NCBI RefSeq assembly: GCF_031180965.1
Contig: NZ_JAPSLH010000031.1
Span: forward strand, 1-46,331
Direction of reading: 5' to 3'
DNA length: 46,331 bases
Source: Chelativorans sp.
Lineage (GTDB): Bacteria > Pseudomonadota > Alphaproteobacteria > Rhizobiales > Rhizobiaceae
The notes beneath the pieces were generated by a model. It was given only the letters and a program-made list of their open reading frames with translations, ran no database searches and was not told where the DNA came from. Positions 7,807 to 15,470 of the stretch are shown in pieces. A program made the translations under genes and the position numbers. Position 1 is the first letter of the stretch; each line of letters starts with the position of its first letter.

Positions 7807-9438
7807 ATGGACGAGAGCAGGCAAGCACACCAGGCCCCCAAACCGGGCGGCGAAAAGACAGTCTGGTGGCAGCGTGGAGTGATCTATCAAATCTACCCGC
7901 GCTCGTTCCAGGATAGCAATGGCGACGGCGTCGGCGACCTGCGCGGCATAGTCGATCGGCTCGATTATCTCGCATGGCTCGGTATTGACGCGATCTGGAT
8001 ATCGCCGATCTTCTCCTCGCCCATGGCTGATTTCGGCTATGACATTTCCGATTACAGGAACATCGATCCCCGCTTCGGCACGCTCGAGGATTTCGACCGC
8101 CTGCTGATCGAAGCGCACCGGCGCGGCATGCGCGTGCTGCTCGACTTGGTGCCGAACCACACCTCGGACAGGCACCCCTGGTTCCTGGAGGCGCGCAGCT
8201 CCCGCGACAATCCAATGCGCGATTTCTACATATGGCGCGACCCCGGTCCGGATGGCGGCCCTCCCAACAATTGGCAGAGCGAGTTCGGCGGCGATGCGTG
8301 GGAGTGGGACGAGAGAACCGGCCAGTACTATTATCATGCCTTTCTAAAGGAGCAGCCTGACCTCAACTGGCGCAACCCACGCGTGCGCAACGAAATGTAT
8401 GATGTGCTGCGCTTCTGGCTCAACCGGGGCGTCGATGGCTTCCGCGTCGACGTCATGTGGCACCTCATCAAGGACGCGGAGTTCCGCGACAACCCGCCGA
8501 ACCCCGACTGGACGGACGGCATGCCGCCGCACAAGAGGGTGCTGCCGATCTACTCCTGTGACCAGCCGGAGGTCCATGAAGTTGTCTCGGAAATGCGGGC
8601 GGTCCTCGAGGAATATGGAGACGACCGCCTGCTGATCGGCGAAATCTATCTGCCGCTCGCCCGGCTCGTCGCCTATTACGGCCGCGATCTGCGCGGCGCG
8701 CATCTGCCATTCAATTTCCATCTGATCCAGGCGCAGTGGGATGCCCGCCACATAGAGCGGCAGATTCTCGAATACGAGGCCGCGCTTCCCGAGGGCGGCT
8801 GGCCCAATTGGGTTTTGGGCAACCACGACAAGCCGCGCATCGCCGCCCGCGTGGGCCGCGAACAGGCCCGTGTCGCGGCCGTGATGCTCCTCACGCTGCG
8901 CGGGACGCCCACGATCTATTACGGCGACGAGATCGCCATGACGGACGTGTCGATACCGCCCGAGCAGGTGCAGGATCCCTTCGAGCTAAGAGTCCCTGGG
9001 CAAGGTTTTGGGCGCGATCCTCAGCGCACGCCCTTGCAGTGGGACGGCTCCGCAAAAGCGGGCTTCACCACGGGCTCGCCCTGGCTCCCGATCGCGCCCG
9101 ATGTAGCGGAATATAACGTGGAGGCGGAGCGGAGCGATCCCAGCTCGATGCTGACGCTCTACCGCAGGCTGCTGGCCTTGCGGCGGAAGAGCAAGGCGCT
9201 GACCATCGGCCGGTACGCCACGGTCGAGGCTGCGGGCAGCTTGCTCGCTTATCTGCGCGAGACGGAGGAGGAGCGCCTTCTCGTGGTCCTGAATTTGGGC
9301 CCCGAGCCGGCGGACCTGGTGCTGCCCGGGCCTTGCCGGATCGTGCTCAGCACCGCCGGAGAAGGAGAAGAGGAGCGCATCGAGGGAACGCTTCGCCTCA
9401 AGGGGAATGAAGCCGTGCTGGCGGAAATGGCGGGGTAG
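7807..9438 (+). CDS. GH13 alpha-glucosidase (oligo-1,6-glucosidase/AglA type)
   Basis: This 543-residue cytoplasmic glycoside hydrolase acts on alpha-glucosides such as maltose, sucrose or isomaltose; the exact substrate is not readable. All four GH13 regions are present: DLVPNHT (113-119); GFRVDV with the nucleophile Asp near 215; IGEIY with the acid/base Glu near 279; and GNHD with Asp near 341. The QPDLNW motif typical of oligo-1,6-glucosidase-like members is also present. I chose the ATG at 7807 (MDESRQ). In-frame TTG at 7738 and GTG at 7753 lie upstream, and none has a clear ribosome site. The gene stands alone, without the ABC transporter that accompanies aglA in some rhizobia, and is divergent from the diguanylate cyclase. 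Confidence 0.9.
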   Translation: MDESRQAHQAPKPGGEKTVWWQRGVIYQIYPRSFQDSNGDGVGDLRGIVDRLDYLAWLGIDAIWISPIFSSPMADFGYDISDYRNIDPRFGTLEDFDRLLIEAHRRGMRVLLDLVPNHTSDRHPWFLEARSSRDNPMRDFYIWRDPGPDGGPPNNWQSEFGGDAWEWDERTGQYYYHAFLKEQPDLNWRNPRVRNEMYDVLRFWLNRGVDGFRVDVMWHLIKDAEFRDNPPNPDWTDGMPPHKRVLPIYSCDQPEVHEVVSEMRAVLEEYGDDRLLIGEIYLPLARLVAYYGRDLRGAHLPFNFHLIQAQWDARHIERQILEYEAALPEGGWPNWVLGNHDKPRIAARVGREQARVAAVMLLTLRGTPTIYYGDEIAMTDVSIPPEQVQDPFELRVPGQGFGRDPQRTPLQWDGSAKAGFTTGSPWLPIAPDVAEYNVEAERSDPSSMLTLYRRLLALRRKSKALTIGRYATVEAAGSLLAYLRETEEERLLVVLNLGPEPADLVLPGPCRIVLSTAGEGEEERIEGTLRLKGNEAVLAEMAG

Positions 9439-9484
9439 TCGCGTCGCGCAAAACGGCTCGGGCCGTCATTGGAGGAATTTCGCA

Positions 9485-10528
9485 ATGGCAAGACGAGGCA
9501 TCGAAGGCGAAAAGCGGCAGGTGGTTGTGATCACCGGTGCTTCCGCCGGTGTTGGGCGAGCCACGACGCAGCGCTTCGCCAAAACGGGTGCGGCGGTCGC
9601 GCTCCTAGCCCGCGACGAAGCCGCACTTCAGGAGACGCGGAAAGAGGTCGAGGCTCGCGGCGGGACGGCCATGGTGATCCCGCTGGATGTGGCGGATCCT
9701 GAGGCGGTCTTTGCCGCCGCGCGCGACGTGGAGGAGACGCTCGGTCCGATCGATGTTTGGGTCAACAACGCCATGGCGACAATGTTCGCGCCCCTTTCGG
9801 CCATCACTCCGGAGGAATTCCGCCGCATCACTGAAACCACTTATCTGGGCTTCGTCCATGGCACCATGGCCGCGCTTGAGCATATGCGCCGGCGCAACCG
9901 CGGCGTGATCGTGCAGGTGGGCTCAGCTCTTGCTTATCGCGGAATTCCCTTGCAGTCGGCCTATTGCGGGGCAAAACACGCCATCCGCGGCTTTACGGAC
10001 TCGCTTCGCTGCGAGCTGATCCATGAAAAGAGCCGCATTAAGCTGACGATGGTGCATCTGCCGGCGATCAACACGCCGCAGTTCGATTGGGCGCGGACGC
10101 GCCTTCCAAACGAGCCCCGTCCGGTCGCGCCGGTTTTCCAGCCCGAGGTCGCCGCTGAGGCCATTTTCGAGGCTGCCCGCCATCCGCGGCGCGAGGTGTG
10201 GCTCGGATCGAGCACGGCACAAGTGATCCTCGGAGACGCCGTCGTCCCTTGGTTCCTCGACCGCTTCCTCGCCCGCACCTGTTTCGAGGGTCAGCAAAGG
10301 GAAACGCCGTTGCCCCCCGGCCGCACCGACAACCTGTTCCACCCGGTCCATGACCCTCACCGCACGCACGGCTCCTTCGACCGGGAGGCGGCGGGTTCCG
10401 CCCCGGCGCTCTCAGGCAACGCCGTCCGGCTTGCGACCGCCGTGGCAGGCTTCGGTGTGGCGATGATCGCGGGAATGCTGACGCGCAGCCTTTTGCCCTC
10501 TAGGCGCGTGCGGGCGAGACGCCGCTGA
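9485..10528 (+). CDS. Short-chain dehydrogenase/reductase with C-terminal membrane tail
   Basis: This NAD(P)-dependent oxidoreductase of about 347 residues belongs to the classical SDR family. It has the cofactor motif TGASAGVG (17-24), VNNA near 93, catalytic Ser in VGSALAY (about 147), and YCGAK with Tyr160 and Lys164. After the normal SDR fold (about 250 residues) there is a long extension. It ends in a hydrophobic stretch (about 313-332) and a strongly basic tail, so the enzyme is probably anchored in the inner membrane by its C-terminus. I chose the ATG at 9485 because GGAGGA precedes it. It is the first of three closely spaced genes (SDR, SRPBCC, SDR). The substrate is unknown. Confidence 0.88.
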   Translation: MARRGIEGEKRQVVVITGASAGVGRATTQRFAKTGAAVALLARDEAALQETRKEVEARGGTAMVIPLDVADPEAVFAAARDVEETLGPIDVWVNNAMATMFAPLSAITPEEFRRITETTYLGFVHGTMAALEHMRRRNRGVIVQVGSALAYRGIPLQSAYCGAKHAIRGFTDSLRCELIHEKSRIKLTMVHLPAINTPQFDWARTRLPNEPRPVAPVFQPEVAAEAIFEAARHPRREVWLGSSTAQVILGDAVVPWFLDRFLARTCFEGQQRETPLPPGRTDNLFHPVHDPHRTHGSFDREAAGSAPALSGNAVRLATAVAGFGVAMIAGMLTRSLLPSRRVRARRR

Positions 10529-10633
10529 GTCGATCGGCTCTCCCGCGTCATCCCGCGGATTAGGTTGGAACAATCCCCTTGAGGCGCGGTTCGGCGCGCA
10601 TGTGGCGAGCACGTCCACCAAGGAGCATTCCAA

Positions 10634-11263
10634 ATGCATCATCGATATCACAATCACGGTAACAGCCGTGCGCTTGCAGCAGGCATGCTGGGCATTGCGG
10701 CGGGCGCCGCCATCCTGATGGCCGCGCGCAGCATGATGAGAGACAGGAGCGGCGTGCAGCTGGAGGATGCATCCGGCCAGTCCTCGCGCAACAGGTATCG
10801 CGGGCGCTGGCGGGAAGGCGCCGTCGTCGGCCGGACCATAACTGTCAATCGGCCACGCGAGGAGGTCTATACCCGCTGGCGCGACTTCACCCGCTTCCCC
10901 GAATTCATGGAGAATGTCCGCTCGGTGACGATGATCGACCAGACCCGTTCGCATTGGGTGGTCGAGGCCCCGGCCGGCACCACGGTCGAATTCGAGACCA
11001 GGATCACCGAGGATCGCCCGAACGAACTCATCGCCTGGGAATCGGACGAGAACGCGGAAGTCCGCAACAGCGGGCGCGTCACTTTCCGCGATGCGCCGGG
11101 TGGCCGTGGCACGCAGATCGAGGCCGTGATCGCCTACGACCCGCCGGGCGGGACGGTTGGGCGCATGGCCGCAAAACTCTTCCAGAAGGAGCCAAATATC
11201 CAGGTGCGGCGCGAGCTCAAGCGCTTCAAGCAGCTGATGGAGACCGGCGAGATCCCGGCGTAG
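10634..11263 (+). CDS. Membrane-anchored SRPBCC (START-like) protein
   Basis: This 209-residue protein has a His-rich N-terminus, one hydrophobic segment (about 13-32) and a START/Bet-v1-like SRPBCC domain (about 60-205). The domain shows family features such as ITVNRPREEVYTRWRDFTRFPEFME and WVVEAPAGTTVEFET. It resembles the cyclase/dehydrase or coenzyme-Q-binding-like proteins often found beside stress genes. Such domains bind hydrophobic ligands; the ligand here is unknown. AAGGAGC lies about 8 bases before the ATG. Its position between two SDR genes suggests that it presents a lipid-like substrate to them, which is inference. Confidence 0.8.
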   Translation: MHHRYHNHGNSRALAAGMLGIAAGAAILMAARSMMRDRSGVQLEDASGQSSRNRYRGRWREGAVVGRTITVNRPREEVYTRWRDFTRFPEFMENVRSVTMIDQTRSHWVVEAPAGTTVEFETRITEDRPNELIAWESDENAEVRNSGRVTFRDAPGGRGTQIEAVIAYDPPGGTVGRMAAKLFQKEPNIQVRRELKRFKQLMETGEIPA

Positions 11264-11374
11264 GGCCCGCCGGGCCTGCGCCTTCGCAGGGAACGGTAGG
11301 CACAACCTCGCTAGCCGCCCGAACGAGGGCGAGGCAAGCAAGATTCTCCTCAAAACCGGGACGGGAGGAAAGTG

Positions 11375-12169
11375 ATGGCTGAAAAATTCGGTCTTGCGGT
11401 CGTCACCGGCGCGTCCACCGGCATCGGGTACGAGTTGGCAAGATGTTGTGCGGAGGCCGGCTACGATCTTGTTGTCGCAGCCGATGAGCCGGAGATCGTC
11501 CGCGCCGCGGACGACTTTCGCGCGCTGGGCGTTCAGGCCGAGGCGGTCGAGGCGGATCTCGCCACGGCGGAGGGCGTCGAGAAGCTTTATGTGGCGCTTG
11601 CCGGCCGCCCGGTCGAGCTGCTGCTGGCCAATGCCGGGCGCGGCCTCGGTCACGCCTTTCTCGATCAGGAGGTGGCCGACATCCGCCGCGTGATCGATAC
11701 GAACATCACCGGCACGATCCTTCTCGTTCACCGGATCGGCCGCGACATGCGGCTGCAGAACCGCGGCCGCATTCTCTTCACCGGTTCGATAGCCGGGTTC
11801 ATGCCCGGCAGTTTTCAGGCCGTCTACAACGCCAGCAAGGCTTTCATCGACAGTTTCTCCTGGGCGCTGCGCAATGAATTGAAGGATACGGACGTCACCG
11901 TCACCTGCCTCATGCCGGGGCCGACCGATACGGAATTCTTCGAGCGCGCGGATATGACCGACACGAAAGTGGGGTCCGATCCCAGCAAGATGGACGATCC
12001 GGCCAAGGTGGCGCGCATCGGCTTCGACGCAATGATGAAGGGCGAGGCCGGTGTTGTTACCGGCTTCTCGAACAAGATCCAGGCCGCCATGGCGCATCTT
12101 CTGCCCGCCGGGATGGTAGCCGAGCAGCACCGCAAGCTGGCCGAACCGGGCAGCGGAAAAAGCCAATGA
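11375..12169 (+). CDS. Short-chain dehydrogenase/reductase
   Basis: This 264-residue classical SDR carries the NAD(P) motif TGASTGIG (11-18), ANAG near 85-88, catalytic Ser138 in TGSIAG, and YNASK with Tyr151 and Lys155. There is no transmembrane tail, unlike the other SDR of the cluster. I chose the ATG at 11375, preceded by GGGAGGAA with good spacing; a GTG codon immediately upstream is an alternative. It follows the SRPBCC gene by about 110 bp. The substrate is unknown. Confidence 0.88.
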   Translation: MAEKFGLAVVTGASTGIGYELARCCAEAGYDLVVAADEPEIVRAADDFRALGVQAEAVEADLATAEGVEKLYVALAGRPVELLLANAGRGLGHAFLDQEVADIRRVIDTNITGTILLVHRIGRDMRLQNRGRILFTGSIAGFMPGSFQAVYNASKAFIDSFSWALRNELKDTDVTVTCLMPGPTDTEFFERADMTDTKVGSDPSKMDDPAKVARIGFDAMMKGEAGVVTGFSNKIQAAMAHLLPAGMVAEQHRKLAEPGSGKSQ

Positions 12170-12331
12170 GGCGGCTCGCGGCCTTCAGATAGGATGGCTT
12201 TGCCAGCCCCCTTTTAGCTACTTTACTTCCCCAAGATGCCCGCTCATTGTAGCGGCAAACACGCGTTGGTATTGCCCGGCAATGGGATCGCCGCTCGGAA
12301 AGATCCGACGGCGTGTGGGGGTGCCGAATCG

Positions 12332-12973
12332 ATGCGCTTTTTGACGCAGATTGCCGCGATGGCGATCGTCCTCTTCGCGCGCCTCATCACGGCGGTGCGC
12401 GGCATCTGGCAGGGAGCCGAGCCGGTCCCGCGGCAACGCATCTATTTTGCCAATCACGCCAGCCACGGCGATTTTATCCTGATCTGGACCGTGCTGCCGC
12501 CCAGGCTTCGGCGCAGCACGCGGCCGGTGGCCGGGGCCGACTACTGGCTGAAGACTTCGCTTCGGCGCTTCATCGGCTGCGACGTTTTCAAGGCTGTGCT
12601 GATCGACCGCAACCGGGAAAGCCGCGAACGCGACCCGATCGAGGTCATGGTCGAGGCGCTGGACGGCGGTGCGTCGCTGATCGTGTTTCCAGAGGGCACC
12701 CGGAACGGGACGGACGCGCCCCTGCTGCCGTTCAAGAGCGGTCTCTACCACCTCGCCAAGGCTCGGCCCACCGTTGAGCTCGTGCCGGTCTGGATCGACA
12801 ATCTGAACCGCGTCATGCCGAAGGGCGAATTCGTGCCGGTGCCGCTTATCTGCACGGTCACCTTCGGGGCGCCCGTGCGGGTCGATTCATCCGAAGACAA
12901 GGAAGCCTTCCTTGAAAGGGCGCGGAACGCGCTGCTCGCGCTCTCGCCCAAATCCTCGGAGGTTCGGGCATGA
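12332..12973 (+). CDS. 1-acyl-sn-glycerol-3-phosphate acyltransferase-like (PlsC family)
   Basis: This 213-residue acyltransferase would make phosphatidic acid from lysophosphatidic acid at the inner membrane. It has an N-terminal hydrophobic helix, the catalytic NH-x4-D block (NHASHGD), the GADYW segment, and the acceptor-binding block FPEGTRNG. I chose the ATG at 12332 (MRFLTQ) since hydrophobic coding sequence starts there and GGGGGTG lies about 9 bases upstream. The frame is open to 12236, but those extra residues do not look like protein. The last four bases overlap the CdsA-like gene (ATGA), so the two are translationally coupled. It is probably a second copy beside a housekeeping plsC elsewhere. 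Confidence 0.88.
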   Translation: MRFLTQIAAMAIVLFARLITAVRGIWQGAEPVPRQRIYFANHASHGDFILIWTVLPPRLRRSTRPVAGADYWLKTSLRRFIGCDVFKAVLIDRNRESRERDPIEVMVEALDGGASLIVFPEGTRNGTDAPLLPFKSGLYHLAKARPTVELVPVWIDNLNRVMPKGEFVPVPLICTVTFGAPVRVDSSEDKEAFLERARNALLALSPKSSEVRA

Positions 12974-13920
12974 ACCAGACCCATGTTCATCTCCTGACGC
13001 TGCTGGCCGGCATTGCGGGGATGCTCATGGCGGCCTCCGCCGCCGGATTTGTCCTGCAGCGCCGGCTTTCTCCGGACGGCTCCAATGCGGTGATCGAGAA
13101 CCTCAACGCCCGCATCAAGGCGTGGTGGGCCATGGTGATCCTAATCGCGCTTGCCTTCCTCGGCGGCCGGGCGGGCGTCATTCTGCTTTTTGCCTTGTGC
13201 TCCTTCGCGGCGCTGCGCGAGTTCGTCACGCTGACCAATGCGCGCCGCGCCGATCACTGGGCGCTTGCGGCCGCCTTCTTCGTCATTCTGCCCGTGCAGT
13301 ACTACCTCGTCTGGGTCGACTGGTACGGGCTCTATTCGATCTTCATCCCTGTCTACGCGTTTCTTCTGCTGCCGATCGTTTCGGCGCTGCGCGGCGATAC
13401 GGACCGATACCTGATCCGCATCGCTGAGGTACAGTGGGCCTTGATGATCTGCGTCTTCTGCGTCTCCCACGTGCCGGCGCTGCTCAGCCTTCAGATCCCC
13501 GGTTATGAGGGGCGCAACGTGCTCCTCATCGCCTTCCTCGTCGTCGTGGTGCAGCTGAGCGACGTGCTCCAATACGTCTGGGGCAAGCTTCTGGGACGCC
13601 GCAAGATCGCGCCCCTGCTTTCTCCCTCGAAAACCGTCGAGGGCTTTTTTGGCGGCGTGGCCAGCGCCACGATCATCGGCGCCGGCTTGTGGTGGATGAC
13701 GCCCTTCGCCCCGCTTCAGGCGGGCAGTCTCGCCCTCATCGTCGCGCTGATGGGTTTCTTCGGCGGGTTGGTGATGTCGGCCATAAAGCGCGACCGCGGG
13801 GTGAAGGATTGGGGACACCTCATTGCCGGCCATGGCGGTTTCATCGATCGGCTGGACTCGGTGATCTTCTCCGCGCCCATCTTCTTTCACATTGTCCGTT
13901 ACTGGTGGTCGCTGACATGA
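12970..13920 (+). CDS. Phosphatidate cytidylyltransferase (CdsA family)
   Basis: This 316-residue integral membrane protein with about eight hydrophobic segments makes CDP-diacylglycerol from phosphatidic acid and CTP. The family signature is fully kept near the C-terminus: SAIKRDRGVKDWG, then GHGGFIDRLD. SPSKTVEGFFGG, another conserved stretch, is also present. Its start overlaps the PlsC-like gene, and the CDP-alcohol phosphatidyltransferase gene follows after 60 bp. Together they encode acylation, CTP activation and head-group transfer. The protein is longer at the N-terminus than E. coli CdsA and resembles the second CdsA paralogue seen beside PlsC homologues. Confidence 0.92.
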   Translation: MNQTHVHLLTLLAGIAGMLMAASAAGFVLQRRLSPDGSNAVIENLNARIKAWWAMVILIALAFLGGRAGVILLFALCSFAALREFVTLTNARRADHWALAAAFFVILPVQYYLVWVDWYGLYSIFIPVYAFLLLPIVSALRGDTDRYLIRIAEVQWALMICVFCVSHVPALLSLQIPGYEGRNVLLIAFLVVVVQLSDVLQYVWGKLLGRRKIAPLLSPSKTVEGFFGGVASATIIGAGLWWMTPFAPLQAGSLALIVALMGFFGGLVMSAIKRDRGVKDWGHLIAGHGGFIDRLDSVIFSAPIFFHIVRYWWSLT

Positions 13921-13980
13921 GCCGGCATGGCGCCCTCGGGGATCTCGCTCCTGCGCGCCCCAGGCAGGAGGAAGGCTGAC

Positions 13981-14628
13981 ATGATGGAGGATGCGAGTCG
14001 GCGGCCGCTGGCGAGCCGCGATACCGGATGGGCAAGGGCGCTGACGCGTCTCCTGGCCCGCACCTCCGTCACGCCGAACCAGATTTCAGCAGCAAGCATA
14101 CTCATGGCCGCCCTATCCGGCGGCGCCTTATGGCTCGCCGGTTCCGCGGAAGGCGGGGCGCGCATCGCGCTGCTTCTTTGCGGAGCGGCCTTCTGCCAAC
14201 TCCGGCTGCTCTGCAACCTGCTCGATGGCATGGTGGCCATAGAGGCGGGCAAGCGGTCGCCGGACGGCGCATTCTGGAACGAGTTCCCGGACCGCGTCGC
14301 CGACATCCTGATCCTGTCCGGCCTGGGCTACGGCATCGGTCTGCCTGCGCTCGGCTGGGCCGCCGCGGCGTTCGCGGTGCTCACCGCCTATGTGCGCGAA
14401 CTTGGCCACGCATCGGGGGCGGCGCCGGACTTCTCCGGTCCCATGGCCAAGCCGCACCGGATGGCTGCCGTCACTGGCGGGGCCTTGCTGTCGCTGTTCG
14501 AGCCGCTCTGGGATGGGCGGAACCAGGTGCTCACCATCGTTCTATGGCTCATCGTCGCCGGCACGATGTTCACAGTCCTGCGGCGTTCGTTCCGATTGCT
14601 CGCGCATTTTAGAAGGCCGGCCGACTAG
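13981..14628 (+). CDS. CDP-alcohol phosphatidyltransferase-like protein with altered signature
   Basis: This 215-residue membrane protein (about five or six helices) follows the CdsA-like gene and should use CDP-diacylglycerol or a related CDP-alcohol. The usual signature is D-x2-DG-x2-AR-x8-G-x3-D-x3-D. Here the spacing is exact, but the first Asp is Asn (NLLDG), the Arg is Ile (AIEAG), and the third Asp is Asn (FWNEFPD). The first and third aspartates bind metal and act in catalysis in known members, so the reaction may be changed or lost. I chose the ATG at 13981, preceded by AGGAGGAA; the frame opens earlier at 13927 without a ribosome site. Confidence 0.85.
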   Translation: MMEDASRRPLASRDTGWARALTRLLARTSVTPNQISAASILMAALSGGALWLAGSAEGGARIALLLCGAAFCQLRLLCNLLDGMVAIEAGKRSPDGAFWNEFPDRVADILILSGLGYGIGLPALGWAAAAFAVLTAYVRELGHASGAAPDFSGPMAKPHRMAAVTGGALLSLFEPLWDGRNQVLTIVLWLIVAGTMFTVLRRSFRLLAHFRRPAD

Positions 14629-14672
14629 CATATCCGTGGTTCACTCGTCCGATACTCGATAGTTTATCCTTC

Positions 14673-14694
14673 ACTGACTGTCAGCAAAGTCAGT
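14673..14694. promoter_or_regulatory. Inverted repeat ACTGACT-N8-AGTCAGT ahead of the cell-wall hydrolase gene
   Basis: The 7-bp perfect arms are at 14673-14679 and 14688-14694, in the 180-bp gap between the CDP-alcohol phosphatidyltransferase gene and the SleB-like gene. It lacks a T tract, so a protein-binding site is more likely than a terminator. There is no second copy to support it. Confidence 0.3.
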
Positions 14695-14808
14695 CAATAC
14701 TCGCGGACGTGACCTTCCAATCGCCTCTTTCTCGCCTTTCTCCTTCCGTTTTGACGCCCCATTCTTCGGACAGAAGCCCGCCAAACACAACAAGAACGGG
14801 GTTGGGTG

Positions 14809-15354
14809 ATGATCCGATCATGCGCGAGCGCCAAGCTCGCTTTGGGCTTCCTTGCGTCAATTTTCCTCTCCGGTCCGGCCGCTGCCGACATGATTCCCGT
14901 ACCGCAGCCGCGGTCGGAGGCCGCGCCGGACTTCCGCAGCTACGAAAAAGAAATCGGCTGTCTCGCCACGGCCATCTACTTCGAGGCGAGAAGCGAGCCG
15001 CCGGCGGGCCAGTGGGCGGTTGCGCAGGTGATCCTCAACCGGCTCGAGAGCGACTTCTACCCGAAATCGGTGTGCGGGGTCGTGTACCAGAACGACCATC
15101 TGAAGAATGCCTGCCAATTCTCCTTCGCCTGCGACGGCATTCCTGACCGGATCGAGGAGCCTTACGCATTCAGGATCGCCGAGCTGATCGCCAGGAACAG
15201 CTTCGAATGCGAGCAGACCAGGTGCGGGGCGGGCGACCCGCTCGCGCGCTCCACCCATTACCATGCCGACTATGTGAGCCCCTGGTGGGCCCAGAAGCTG
15301 GAGCGCACCGGCAAGGTCGGGCGGCACATCTTCTACTACACCGCTTCCATGTAG
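14809..15354 (+). CDS. Secreted SleB/CwlJ-family cell wall hydrolase
   Basis: This 181-residue protein has a typical signal peptide (residues 1-26, hydrophobic core 10-22, cleavage after AAA) and one Hydrolase_2 domain related to SleB and CwlJ, lytic enzymes of peptidoglycan. The likely catalytic glutamate lies in AIYFEARSE, and VILNRL and FSFACDG are family motifs. In non-sporulating alphaproteobacteria such proteins are thought to remodel the periplasmic wall; this one lacks a separate binding domain. I chose the ATG at 14809; GTG directly upstream is an alternative start. Confidence 0.88.
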   Translation: MIRSCASAKLALGFLASIFLSGPAAADMIPVPQPRSEAAPDFRSYEKEIGCLATAIYFEARSEPPAGQWAVAQVILNRLESDFYPKSVCGVVYQNDHLKNACQFSFACDGIPDRIEEPYAFRIAELIARNSFECEQTRCGAGDPLARSTHYHADYVSPWWAQKLERTGKVGRHIFYYTASM

Positions 15355-15470
15355 CCGCGGCGGAGCGCCTCCGCGGCGCTCGCCCTATGCGGCTCCGGCG
15401 AACTCCGAGAACCAAATCCGCTCGACACGCGTTGTCCGCGCATGACGCTTGCGTGGGGTGAAGAGACCGG

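Noticed and set aside
10412-12166. Open frame of 584 codons on the minus strand
   Set aside because: It runs antisense to two SDR genes and the SRPBCC gene, which all have clear motifs and ribosome sites. Its translation has no recognisable domain; long antisense frames are expected at this GC content.
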